6,232 bases of DNA from Gammaproteobacteria bacterium (GTDB taxonomy: Bacteria > Pseudomonadota > Gammaproteobacteria > S012-40), in NCBI GenBank assembly GCA_026982215.1, contig JALSHN010000030.1, positions 1 to 6,232 on the forward strand, given 5' to 3'. Shown here piece by piece: positions 1-5,298 of this stretch (its first letter is position 1; each line of letters begins with the position of its first letter). The position numbers were made by a program, and so were the translations under genes. The notes below the pieces were generated by a model that saw only the letters and a program-made list of their open reading frames with translations, had not been told where the DNA came from and made no database searches.

Positions 1-624
1 GGCGCCGGAGCCGCCCTGGGCCCATTGCTCCAGACGGGGGTCGTCGGCACGGGCCTCACGTACCAGGCGGGCGTCGGGGTGGCGCCGGGGGTCGCGGTCG
101 TACATGCCTGGCTGGTCGGTGAGCAGGATCAAGCGGTCGGCCTCGATCAGATTGGCTGCCAGGGCAGCGAGGGTGTCGTTGTCGCCGAAGCGGATCTCGT
201 CGGTGGCCACGGTGTCGTTCTCGTTGATCACCGGCACCACGCCCAGGCCCAGCAGGGTGCGCAGGGTGCTGCGGGCATTGAGATAACGCACCCGGTGGGA
301 GAGGTCTTCGTGGGTGAGGAGGATCTGAGCGGTGTGGCGGCCATGGCGGCGGAAGCTCTCTTCATAGGCCTGGATAACACCCATCTGACCCACCGCGGCG
401 GCGGCCTGGAGGGCGTGCAGCGCATGGGGGCGGCGCTTCCAGCCCAGGCGGCTCAGCCCTTCGGCCACCGCCCCGGAGGAGACCAACACCACCTCTTTGC
501 CGCCTGCCATCAGGGAGGCGATCTGGCGCGACCACTGGCCGATGAGAGCCCGGTCCAGGCCGCGGCCTTCGTTGGTGATCAGCGAGCTGCCCACCTTGAT
601 CACCCAGCGCCGCTCAGCGGTCAT
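1..624 (-). CDS. proB: Glutamate 5-kinase (ProB), N-terminal 208 codons, truncated by window edge
   Basis: Cytosolic enzyme that phosphorylates L-glutamate with ATP to gamma-glutamyl phosphate, the first step of proline synthesis. The visible part is the amino-acid-kinase domain. It has Lys10 in the motif VIKVGSS (residues 8-14), VSSGA (48-52), the substrate loop NEND (134-137), FGDND (146-150) and LLTD (167-170). These fall at the same residue numbers as in E. coli ProB as I recall it. The family is about 370 residues long, so the end of the kinase domain and any C-terminal PUA domain lie outside the window. The ATG at 624-622 is supported by a GGGAGT ribosome-binding site (plus-strand 631-636) six bases upstream. 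The start lies inside the obgE end (11-bp overlap), implying translational coupling. The frame is open to position 1 with no stop or frameshift. Confidence 0.95.
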   Translation of the reverse strand, partial: MTAERRWVIKVGSSLITNEGRGLDRALIGQWSRQIASLMAGGKEVVLVSSGAVAEGLSRLGWKRRPHALHALQAAAAVGQMGVIQAYEESFRRHGRHTAQILLTHEDLSHRVRYLNARSTLRTLLGLGVVPVINENDTVATDEIRFGDNDTLAALAANLIEADRLILLTDQPGMYDRDPRRHPDARLVREARADDPRLEQWAQGGSGA

Positions 625-1660
625 CGTTGTACTCCCGTTGCAGTCCGCTTTTCTCTTGGGTTTCCAGTGAGTTCATCACCGCTTGAGCCAGGGCACGGGT
701 GCCTTCACCGGTGGCGGCGGAGATGAGGAACAGCGGCGCCTTCCATTCCAGGTCGGTGGCGATGGTCTGGGCGCGTTTCTGGAGTTGATCCTCGTCGAGC
801 AGGTCCGTTTTGTTGAGCACCAGCCAGCGGGGGCGTTGCAGCAGGCCGGGATCGAAACGTTCCAGTTCGCGTTCGATGATGCGTACGCTCTCGGTGGGAT
901 CGCTGCCGTCTTCTGGAGCGATGTCCACCAGGTGCAACAGCAGCCGGGTGCGCTGGACGTGGCGCAGAAAGCGGTGCCCCAGACCGGCGCCTTCGGCCGC
1001 CCCTTCGATGAGGCCGGGGATGTCGGCCATGACGAAGCTGCGATGGGCCTCGACCCTGACCACCCCCAGTTGGGGGTGGAGGGTGGTGAAGGGGTAGTCG
1101 GCCACCTTGGGGCGGGCGGCGGAGAGGACACGGATCAGGGTGGACTTGCCCGCATTGGGTAGCCCCAACAGACCCACGTCGGCCAGCAGTTTGAGCTCCA
1201 GCCGCAATTGTCGTCGTTCCCCGGGGGTACCGGGCGTGGATTGGCGGGGGGCACGGTTGGTGGAACTCTTGAAATGGGTGTTGCCGATGCCGTGACGTCC
1301 GCCCTTGGCCACGCACAACCGCTCGCCGGGGCGGGTGAGGTCGCCCAGCAACTCACCGGTGTCGATGTCGTAGACCTCTGTGCCCACCGGGACGCGAATC
1401 AGGCAGTCGGCCCCTTTTTTGCCCGAGCAATTGCGCCCACGGCCGGGCTCGCCGTTCTCCGCCCGGTAGCGACGCTGATGGCGAAAGTCCACCAGGGTGT
1501 TGAGGTCGGCGTCGGCGATCAGATAGACGCTGCCACCGTCACCGCCGTCACCACCGTCGGGGCCCCCCTTGGGGATGAACTTCTCGCGGCGGAAACTGAC
1601 GCAGCCGTTGCCGCCCTTGCCGGCTTCCACCTGGATGATGGCTTCGTCTACGAATTTCAT
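614..1660 (-). CDS. obgE: Obg-family ribosome-assembly GTPase ObgE/CgtA
   Basis: Essential GTPase that binds the 50S subunit during late assembly and is tied to the stringent response. The product is 348 residues. The glycine-rich Obg fold is at about 1-158 (GKGGNG at 14-19 and the PDGGDGGDGG run at 34-43). The G domain follows: P-loop GLPNAGKST (166-174), switch I YPFTT (189-193), G3 DIPG (213-216) and G4 NKTD (283-286), with G5 SAAT near 310-315. The end is short compared with E. coli ObgE (390), lacking its long acidic tail; C-terminal length varies in the family. The family-typical start MKFVDEA at 1660 is chosen. An in-frame ATG at 1726 would add 22 residues encoded by the upstream terminator hairpin, which is implausible. 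The ribosome-binding site is weak. It is third in rplU-rpmA-obgE-proB. Confidence 0.97.
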   Translation of the reverse strand: MKFVDEAIIQVEAGKGGNGCVSFRREKFIPKGGPDGGDGGDGGSVYLIADADLNTLVDFRHQRRYRAENGEPGRGRNCSGKKGADCLIRVPVGTEVYDIDTGELLGDLTRPGERLCVAKGGRHGIGNTHFKSSTNRAPRQSTPGTPGERRQLRLELKLLADVGLLGLPNAGKSTLIRVLSAARPKVADYPFTTLHPQLGVVRVEAHRSFVMADIPGLIEGAAEGAGLGHRFLRHVQRTRLLLHLVDIAPEDGSDPTESVRIIERELERFDPGLLQRPRWLVLNKTDLLDEDQLQKRAQTIATDLEWKAPLFLISAATGEGTRALAQAVMNSLETQEKSGLQREYNDDR

Positions 1661-1683
1661 CTCATCAAATGCCGTTCGTTGTG

Positions 1684-1739
1684 GCGGATCGAAAACGAAA
1701 AAGGCCCCGGCAGGGGCCTTCTCCACTTGAATGATCCGC
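1684..1739. repeat. Outer inverted repeat bracketing the rpmA-obgE terminator
   Basis: GCGGATC at 1684-1690 and its exact complement GATCCGC at 1733-1739 flank the terminator hairpin and its T-tract. In RNA the arms could close a larger stem around the terminator. A 7-bp match over 42 bases may be chance. Confidence 0.5.
1691..1720 (-). terminator. Intrinsic terminator between rpmA and obgE
   Basis: Read on the minus strand, a perfect 8-bp stem AAGGCCCC/GGGGCCTT with a 4-base loop (hairpin 1701-1720) runs into TTTTTCGTTTTC (1691-1702). This is the standard form of a Rho-independent terminator. It lies 25 bp past the rpmA stop and 30 bp before the obgE start. It should end much of the rplU-rpmA transcript and reduce transcription into obgE-proB. 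I see no convincing promoter between it and obgE, so obgE probably depends on read-through or on a weak promoter I cannot recognise. Confidence 0.85.
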
Positions 1740-1745
1740 TGGGGA

Positions 1746-2003
1746 TCAGGCCGGGCGCACGCTCACGAATTTGCGTTGCTTGGGGCCTTTGGTCTCGAAG
1801 ACCACCACCCCATCGGTCAGGGCGAACAGGGTGTCGTCCTTGCCGCGACCGACGTTCTCTCCGGGGTGGAAGCGGGTGCCGCGCTGGCGGACGATGATGT
1901 TGCCGGCACGGACGTTTTCGCCGCCGAAACGCTTCACGCCCAGGCGTTTGGAAATGGAATCGCGACCGTTGCGGGTGCTGCCGCCTGCCTTTTTATGAGC
2001 CAT
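1746..2003 (-). CDS. rpmA: 50S ribosomal protein L27
   Basis: Bacterial ribosomal protein whose N-terminal tail reaches the peptidyl-transferase centre. The 85-residue product has the family length and the typical start MAHKKAGGSTRNGRDS, followed by SKRLGVKRFGGE and the conserved RQRGT (39-43), FHPGENVG (45-52) and GKDDTLFA (54-61). It begins directly with MAHKK and has no cleavable N-terminal extension of the kind found in Firmicutes. A GAGGT ribosome-binding site (plus 2012-2016) lies eight bases before the ATG. It follows rplU by 32 bp in the same transcript and is followed by a terminator. Confidence 0.98.
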   Translation of the reverse strand: MAHKKAGGSTRNGRDSISKRLGVKRFGGENVRAGNIIVRQRGTRFHPGENVGRGKDDTLFALTDGVVVFETKGPKQRKFVSVRPA

Positions 2004-2035
2004 TTTGAGCTACCTCGGTTCCGTGACGTTGCTGC

Positions 2036-2350
2036 TCAACCGGCCTGGATGCCGGTGATCTTGATGCGGGAGTACCACTGGCGGTGGCCCATCTGTTTGC
2101 GATGGTGCTTGCGCCGGCGGAATTTGATGATGCGGATCTTCTTGCCGCGGCCATGTCCTTCTACGGTGGCGGTGACCTTGGCGCCGGAGACCAGGGGGGT
2201 GCCCACTTTGACTTCGCCGTCGTCGGCGATCAGCAAGACCTCGGCGAATTCCACGGTGGCGCCTTCCTCGACGGGCAGCTTTTCCACGTCGATGGTGTCG
2301 CCTTCCGCCACCCGATACTGCTTGCCACCGGTTTTGATTACCGCGTACAT
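2036..2350 (-). CDS. rplU: 50S ribosomal protein L21
   Basis: Large-subunit ribosomal protein that binds 23S rRNA. The product is 104 residues, the family's usual length. It has the conserved start MYAVIKTGGKQYRV, a central beta-rich part, and the basic signature IIKFRRRKHHRKQMGHRQ (residues 74-91) near the C-terminus. The start is supported by GGAG (plus 2360-2363) nine bases upstream. It is the first gene of rplU-rpmA-obgE-proB, with a promoter and a dyad-containing leader of about 87 bases upstream. Confidence 0.98.
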   Translation of the reverse strand: MYAVIKTGGKQYRVAEGDTIDVEKLPVEEGATVEFAEVLLIADDGEVKVGTPLVSGAKVTATVEGHGRGKKIRIIKFRRRKHHRKQMGHRQWYSRIKITGIQAG

Positions 2351-2404
2351 CGATGTCTGCTCCAGATTCTTGAATGAGGGGTTGCCGCGTGGGAATCCGA
2401 ATGC

Positions 2405-2428
2405 CGAGGTCGGAAAACATTGACCTCG
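2405..2428 (-). promoter_or_regulatory. Hairpin-forming dyad in the rplU leader
   Basis: CGAGGTC (2405-2411) and GACCTCG (2422-2428) form a perfect 7-bp inverted repeat with a 10-base loop. It is inside the predicted rplU 5' leader, close to the transcription start. No T-tract follows it on the minus strand, so it is not a terminator. It could be a protein-binding RNA stem, for example for autogenous control by a ribosomal protein, or a DNA operator. Both roles are inference. Confidence 0.5.
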
Positions 2429-2443
2429 TCACAGGAACCGGGC

Positions 2444-2472
2444 ATTTTAGTCCCGCCCACGAGGCACGTCAA
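2444..2472 (-). promoter_or_regulatory. Sigma70 promoter of the rplU operon
   Basis: On the minus strand, TTGACG (plus 2467-2472) and TAAAAT (plus 2444-2449) are separated by exactly 17 bp. Each hexamer matches the consensus at five of six positions. Transcription should start near 2437, giving a leader of about 87 bases before rplU. Confidence 0.8.
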
Positions 2473-2500
2473 CGGCCCGCCTTGCCCCGAGATACCTGTC

Positions 2501-2529
2501 GGGATGGGGCGAACAGAATCGTATATAAT
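2501..2529 (+). promoter_or_regulatory. Probable ispB promoter
   Basis: A perfect TATAAT lies at 2524-2529 and would start transcription near 2536. The -35 position (2501-2506, GGGATG at 17-bp spacing) is poor, so an activator or non-canonical recognition may be needed. The -35 area overlaps a dyad: CCCGA (2486-2490) with TCGGG (2499-2503), and GCCCC (2484-2488) with GGGGC (2506-2510). The divergent rplU promoter is about 30 bp away. Confidence 0.55.
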
Positions 2530-2626
2530 TCTCGACCCTGAAACCGCGATGCCGACCCCCATGCAGCTGGACAGCGCCGACCTCAACGCCCCTTGCGGGC
2601 CGAGTAGCGGAAATGCCCCCACCTCT

Positions 2627-3595
2627 ATGGGCATCGAACAGGTCTATGCCTTGGTCGATGCCGACCGCCGGGCGGTGGACGAACTCATTCAGCGGCGGCT
2701 CCGCTCCGAGGTGGTGCTCATCAACGAGCTCGGGCGCTACATCGTCAACAGCGGTGGCAAGCGTCTGCGCCCCATCCTGGTTCTGCTCAGTGCCCGCGCC
2801 CTGGGGTATCGCGGTGAGGAACACGTCCATCTGGCGGCGGTGGTGGAGTTCATTCATACCGCCACCTTGCTCCACGACGACGTGGTGGATGCCTCGGAAT
2901 TGCGCCGTGGCCGGGAGACGGCCAATGCCATCTGGGGCAACGAGGCCTCGGTGTTGGTGGGCGATTTTCTCTATTCCCGCTCCTTCCAGATGATGGTGGA
3001 GGTGGGGGAGCCGCGGGTGATGGAGATTCTGGCCGATGCCACCAATACCATCGCCGAAGGGGAGGTGATGCAGTTGCTCAACTGTCACGACCCCGACACC
3101 ACCGAGGAGCGTTATCTGGCGGTGATCCGTTACAAGACCGCCAAGCTGTTCGAGGCCGCCGCCCGCCTCGGGGCGGTCCTGGCCGGTGAGGAACGGCGCT
3201 TCGGGGAGGCGCTGGCCCGTTACGGCATGCACCTGGGCACCGCTTACCAGTTGGTGGACGACGTGCTGGACTACAGCGCCGACAGCGAGGAAATGGGCAA
3301 GAACGTCGGCGACGACCTGGCCGAGGGCAAGCCCACCTTACCGTTGATCTATGTCCTGCGGTATGGCGACCCGGAGCAGCGACGGCTGGTGCGCCGGGCG
3401 GTGGAGCAGGGCGGGCGGGAGTTCATCGAGCCGGTGAGGGCGATCATTGAATCCACCGACGCCCTGGAGTACACTGCGCGGTCTGCGAGAGCCGAGGCCG
3501 CTTTGGCCATCGAGGCGTTGGGTCCGCTGCCCGATTCCCGCCACAAGGATGCCCTCGTCGCCCTCGCCGAGTTCTGTATCCAGCGGACGTATTGA
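2627..3595 (+). CDS. ispB: Octaprenyl-type polyprenyl diphosphate synthase
   Basis: Trans-isoprenyl diphosphate synthase that adds isopentenyl diphosphate units to farnesyl diphosphate to make the ubiquinone side chain. From this ATG the product is 322 residues, against 323 for E. coli IspB, and it aligns from the first residue. It has GGKRLRP (43-49), the first aspartate motif DDVVD (84-88) within FIHTATLLHDDVVD, LVGDFLY (110-116), KTAKLFEAA (170-178), the second motif DDVLD (211-215) and GKNVGDDLAEGKPTLPL after it. A small residue (Ala79) five before the first aspartate motif fits a long-chain product. Eight units is inferred from similarity, not proven. The frame stays open upstream with ATGs at 2549 and 2561, which would add 22-26 low-complexity residues. 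None of the starts has a good ribosome-binding site; family length decides. tRNA-Pro follows 13 bp later. Confidence 0.95.
   Translation: MGIEQVYALVDADRRAVDELIQRRLRSEVVLINELGRYIVNSGGKRLRPILVLLSARALGYRGEEHVHLAAVVEFIHTATLLHDDVVDASELRRGRETANAIWGNEASVLVGDFLYSRSFQMMVEVGEPRVMEILADATNTIAEGEVMQLLNCHDPDTTEERYLAVIRYKTAKLFEAAARLGAVLAGEERRFGEALARYGMHLGTAYQLVDDVLDYSADSEEMGKNVGDDLAEGKPTLPLIYVLRYGDPEQRRLVRRAVEQGGREFIEPVRAIIESTDALEYTARSARAEAALAIEALGPLPDSRHKDALVALAEFCIQRTY
3447..3475 (+). promoter_or_regulatory. Candidate promoter within ispB for tRNA-Pro
   Basis: TTGAAT (3447-3452) and TACACT (3470-3475) are 17 bp apart, each matching four of six consensus bases. They lie about 135 bp before the tRNA. The tRNA could equally be processed from the ispB transcript. 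This is a weak call. Confidence 0.25.
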
Positions 3596-3608
3596 TCTCA
3601 CGATTCTT

Positions 3609-3685
3609 CGGGGTGTAGCTCAGCCTGGTAGAGCACTGCCTTCGGGAGGCAGGGGCCGGAGGTTCGAATCCTCTCACCCCGACCA
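3609..3685 (+). tRNA. tRNA-Pro (anticodon CGG)
   Basis: A complete 77-base cloverleaf with encoded CCA. The acceptor stem is CGGGGTG (3609-3615) with CACCCCG (3675-3681), followed by A73 and CCA (3683-3685). The D arm contains AGCTCAGCCTGGTAGAGC. The anticodon stem CTGCC/GGCAG holds the loop TTCGGGA (3641-3647), with anticodon CGG at 3643-3645, reading CCG proline codons. The T arm contains GGTTCGAATCC. C1-G72 and A73 are typical of bacterial tRNA-Pro. It lies between ispB and a strong terminator. Confidence 0.98.
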
Positions 3686-3702
3686 AATCCTGCTGTTGCC
3701 GG

Positions 3703-3744
3703 AAAGGCCCGCCATCGGGAAAGCGCGCGGGCCTTTTTCTTTTT
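3703..3744 (+). terminator. Intrinsic terminator after tRNA-Pro
   Basis: AAAGGCCCGC (3703-3712) pairs perfectly over 10 bp with GCGGGCCTTT (3727-3736) across a 14-base loop. The T-rich tract TTTTTCTTTTT (3734-3744) follows. It begins 17 bp after the tRNA end and separates the ispB/tRNA unit from the exopolysaccharide genes. Confidence 0.9.
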
Positions 3745-3761
3745 CCCGGCCACCGCCGAGC

Positions 3762-3790
3762 GAGACATCGCGGGTGGAGTCCTATACAAT
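3762..3790 (+). promoter_or_regulatory. Probable promoter of the glycosyltransferase gene
   Basis: GAGACA (3762-3767) and TACAAT (3785-3790) are 17 bp apart, matching four and five of six consensus bases. They lie just past the tRNA terminator. Transcription would start near 3797, giving a leader of about 70 bases. That leader contains the inverted repeat GCGCCG (3821-3826)/CGGCGC (3833-3838) with a 6-base loop. Confidence 0.5.
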
Positions 3791-3866
3791 GCCCCGACGA
3801 TATGTGCCGCTTTGGCGGCGGCGCCGTTCATGCGGCGCTAATGCATGACAATCATAATCACACCCC

Positions 3867-5123
3867 ATGCCTCCGACTCGCGATCTGTTGGTCGTCGCCT
3901 TCCATTACCCGCCGGACAATTCCAGCACCGGGGTGTTGCGGACCTTGAAATTCACCCGCTATCTGCTGGATCACGGCTGGCGTTCCCATGTGCTTACCGT
4001 GACCCCCGATCACTATCGCAACCTCGACCCGGAGCTGGAGGCCGAGATTCCGACGGAGGTGAGTGTCACCCGGGTGCCGTTTCGCGACGTGAAGCAGCGT
4101 TTCGCCGTGCGCGGCCGCTATCCGGGGATCATCGCCCAGCCCGATCCCTTCTGGCCGTGGCGGGCCCCGGCGCTGCGGGCCGCCGAGAAGATCCTTGCCA
4201 CGCACCCGATACGCGCCGTTTTCAGTACCTATCCCGTACCCACGGCCCATTTCATCGGCCGGACGGTGGCTCGGCGTTCCGCTTTGCCCTGGGTGGCCGA
4301 TTTTCGCGACCCGTGGGCCGGGGGCGAGGTGGGATGGCAGGGGCGGCTGGATCGTTTTTTCGAGGCTCGGGTGGTGCACGCCGCCCGGCGGGTCATCGCC
4401 AACACCGACATCGCCCGGCGGGACTTCCTGCGGCGTTATCCACGCCTGCCGCCGGAACGTTTCGTCACCCTCCCCAATGGTTATGACGAGGAGGATTTCG
4501 CCGCTCTGCGCCCCCAGGTGGCGGAACCGCGTCGTTTCACCCTCGCCTATGCCGGTTCGGTGGATGCCTACAATCGGGATCCCCGGCCGGTGCTGCGAGC
4601 AGTGGGGCGGCTGTTGCGGGCGGGGCGGTTGCCTCGGGAGGGGGTGCGGTTGTCGTTTCTCGGGGCCGGCCCGGCGGTGAGGGAACCTTGGTTCACCGGG
4701 GTCCTCGAAAAAGAAGGATTGACTGGGCTGGTGGAGATCGTTGAAGAGCGGATCCCTTACCATCAGGCGCTGGCGCGTTTGGCGGGCAGTGATCTGCTGC
4801 TGGTCCTCAATCAGCCACAGGCGGGAGAGGCCGACTTCTGGCGTTTCATGGTCCCGGCCAAGATCTACGAGTTCCTACGTCTGGGCAGGCCGTTGCTGGT
4901 GCTGGTGGGGGAGGGGGCGATCCCCGAACTGTTCCGCGACTTGGGGGTGGCGGGGGCCTGTGCGCCGCAAGATGAGCAGGCCATCGATGAGCACATCCTC
5001 GCGGCCTACCGGGCCTATCTCCAGGGGACGAATGCCGCACGGCCACCGCCGGGATTGCGCCGCTTCGAGCGCCGAGAACTCACGGCCCGCTTGGCAGCCC
5101 TGTTGGACGAATTGTCAGGCTAA
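3867..5123 (+). CDS. GT-B fold glycosyltransferase (GT4-like), exopolysaccharide-associated
   Basis: Probable cytoplasmic glycosyltransferase that adds a sugar from a nucleotide donor to a lipid-linked glycan; donor and acceptor cannot be read from the sequence. The product is 418 residues. The N-terminal Rossmann domain opens with LLVVAFHYPP (7-16) and the acceptor-side loop SSTGVLR (19-25). Further motifs are VADFRDPW (143-150), VIANTD (176-181) and LPNGYD (202-207). The C-terminal donor domain starts at LAYAGS (226-231), with FLGAGP (264-269) and PAKIYEFLRLGRPLL (330-344), where Glu335 sits in the usual nucleotide-sugar position. No membrane segment is evident. A stop at 3855 fixes 3867 as the first possible ATG, and strand beta-1 begins at residue 6, so the start is sound. 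However, no Shine-Dalgarno sequence precedes it; the upstream bases are AT-rich. Its placement before export and chain-length genes suggests a role in the same polymer. Confidence 0.88.
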   Translation: MPPTRDLLVVAFHYPPDNSSTGVLRTLKFTRYLLDHGWRSHVLTVTPDHYRNLDPELEAEIPTEVSVTRVPFRDVKQRFAVRGRYPGIIAQPDPFWPWRAPALRAAEKILATHPIRAVFSTYPVPTAHFIGRTVARRSALPWVADFRDPWAGGEVGWQGRLDRFFEARVVHAARRVIANTDIARRDFLRRYPRLPPERFVTLPNGYDEEDFAALRPQVAEPRRFTLAYAGSVDAYNRDPRPVLRAVGRLLRAGRLPREGVRLSFLGAGPAVREPWFTGVLEKEGLTGLVEIVEERIPYHQALARLAGSDLLLVLNQPQAGEADFWRFMVPAKIYEFLRLGRPLLVLVGEGAIPELFRDLGVAGACAPQDEQAIDEHILAAYRAYLQGTNAARPPPGLRRFERRELTARLAALLDELSG

Positions 5124-5124
5124 G

Positions 5125-5229
5125 TATTTCGCCTCCAGGCGCCGAAATAATTCATGGACAGCCCCGGGGCTGCCGGGCCTACCCTGCATGAAGGAGAGAA
5201 TGCCGGGGATGGGGGTGGTAAAATCCACC
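5125..5229. repeat. Cluster of inverted repeats in the gap before the export gene
   Basis: The 175-bp gap between the glycosyltransferase and the export gene holds three dyads. The first is TATTTCG (5125-5131) with CGAAATA (5143-5149). The second is a 14-bp perfect palindrome CAGCCCCGGGGCTG (5159-5172). The third is GGTGG (5214-5218) with CCACC (5225-5229) around TAAAAT. The first is not followed by a T-tract, so it is not a normal terminator. They may be regulatory, which is inference. Confidence 0.5.
5216..5224 (+). promoter_or_regulatory. Candidate extended -10 promoter for the export gene
   Basis: TGGTAAAAT (5216-5224) matches an extended -10 element (TGN then TAAAAT); there is no good -35 hexamer. 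Transcription would begin near 5231, about 68 bases before the ATG at 5299. The -10 hexamer sits exactly in the centre of the dyad GGTGG/CCACC, where a bound regulator would block polymerase. Confidence 0.4.
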
Positions 5230-5298
5230 GCCGTTGTGCTTGAGGCTCCGGGAAATACAGGGAAAAACGAACACGGTGGAACGAGGAGAAGGACGTCG

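Noticed and set aside
25..726. Long plus-strand open frame of 233 codons opposite proB and the obgE end
   Set aside because: It is antisense to proB and obgE, whose conserved motifs are unmistakable. Its low-complexity Gly/Ala/Val/His-rich translation is typical of a shadow frame in GC-rich DNA.
1208..1897. Plus-strand open frame across obgE, the terminator and rpmA
   Set aside because: It runs antisense through two conserved genes and a terminator, and its translation shows no recognisable motif.
2420..2626. N-terminal extension of IspB by up to 69 residues
   Set aside because: The extension runs through the predicted TATAAT box and adds residues absent from the family. The start at 2627 gives the family length exactly. 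Short extensions from 2549 or 2561 remain possible.
2447..3232. Minus-strand open frame of 261 codons opposite ispB
   Set aside because: It mirrors the codon structure of ispB and is rich in His, Gly and Gln, as antisense frames of GC-rich genes are. It has no domain and no ribosome-binding site.
3845..4486. Plus-strand open frame of 213 codons overlapping the glycosyltransferase in another frame
   Set aside because: The glycosyltransferase frame carries all the family motifs; this one is Arg/Gly/Ala-rich with no motif.
5125..5149. Terminator after the glycosyltransferase
   Set aside because: There is a 7-bp stem, but it is AT-rich at its base and no T-tract follows, so it does not meet the form of an intrinsic terminator.
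5174..5188. Possible sigma54 (-24/-12) promoter before the export gene, considered because XrtA loci can be RpoN-regulated
   Set aside because: The GG and GC elements are only 8 or 9 bases apart, not the required 10, and the rest of the consensus is poor.
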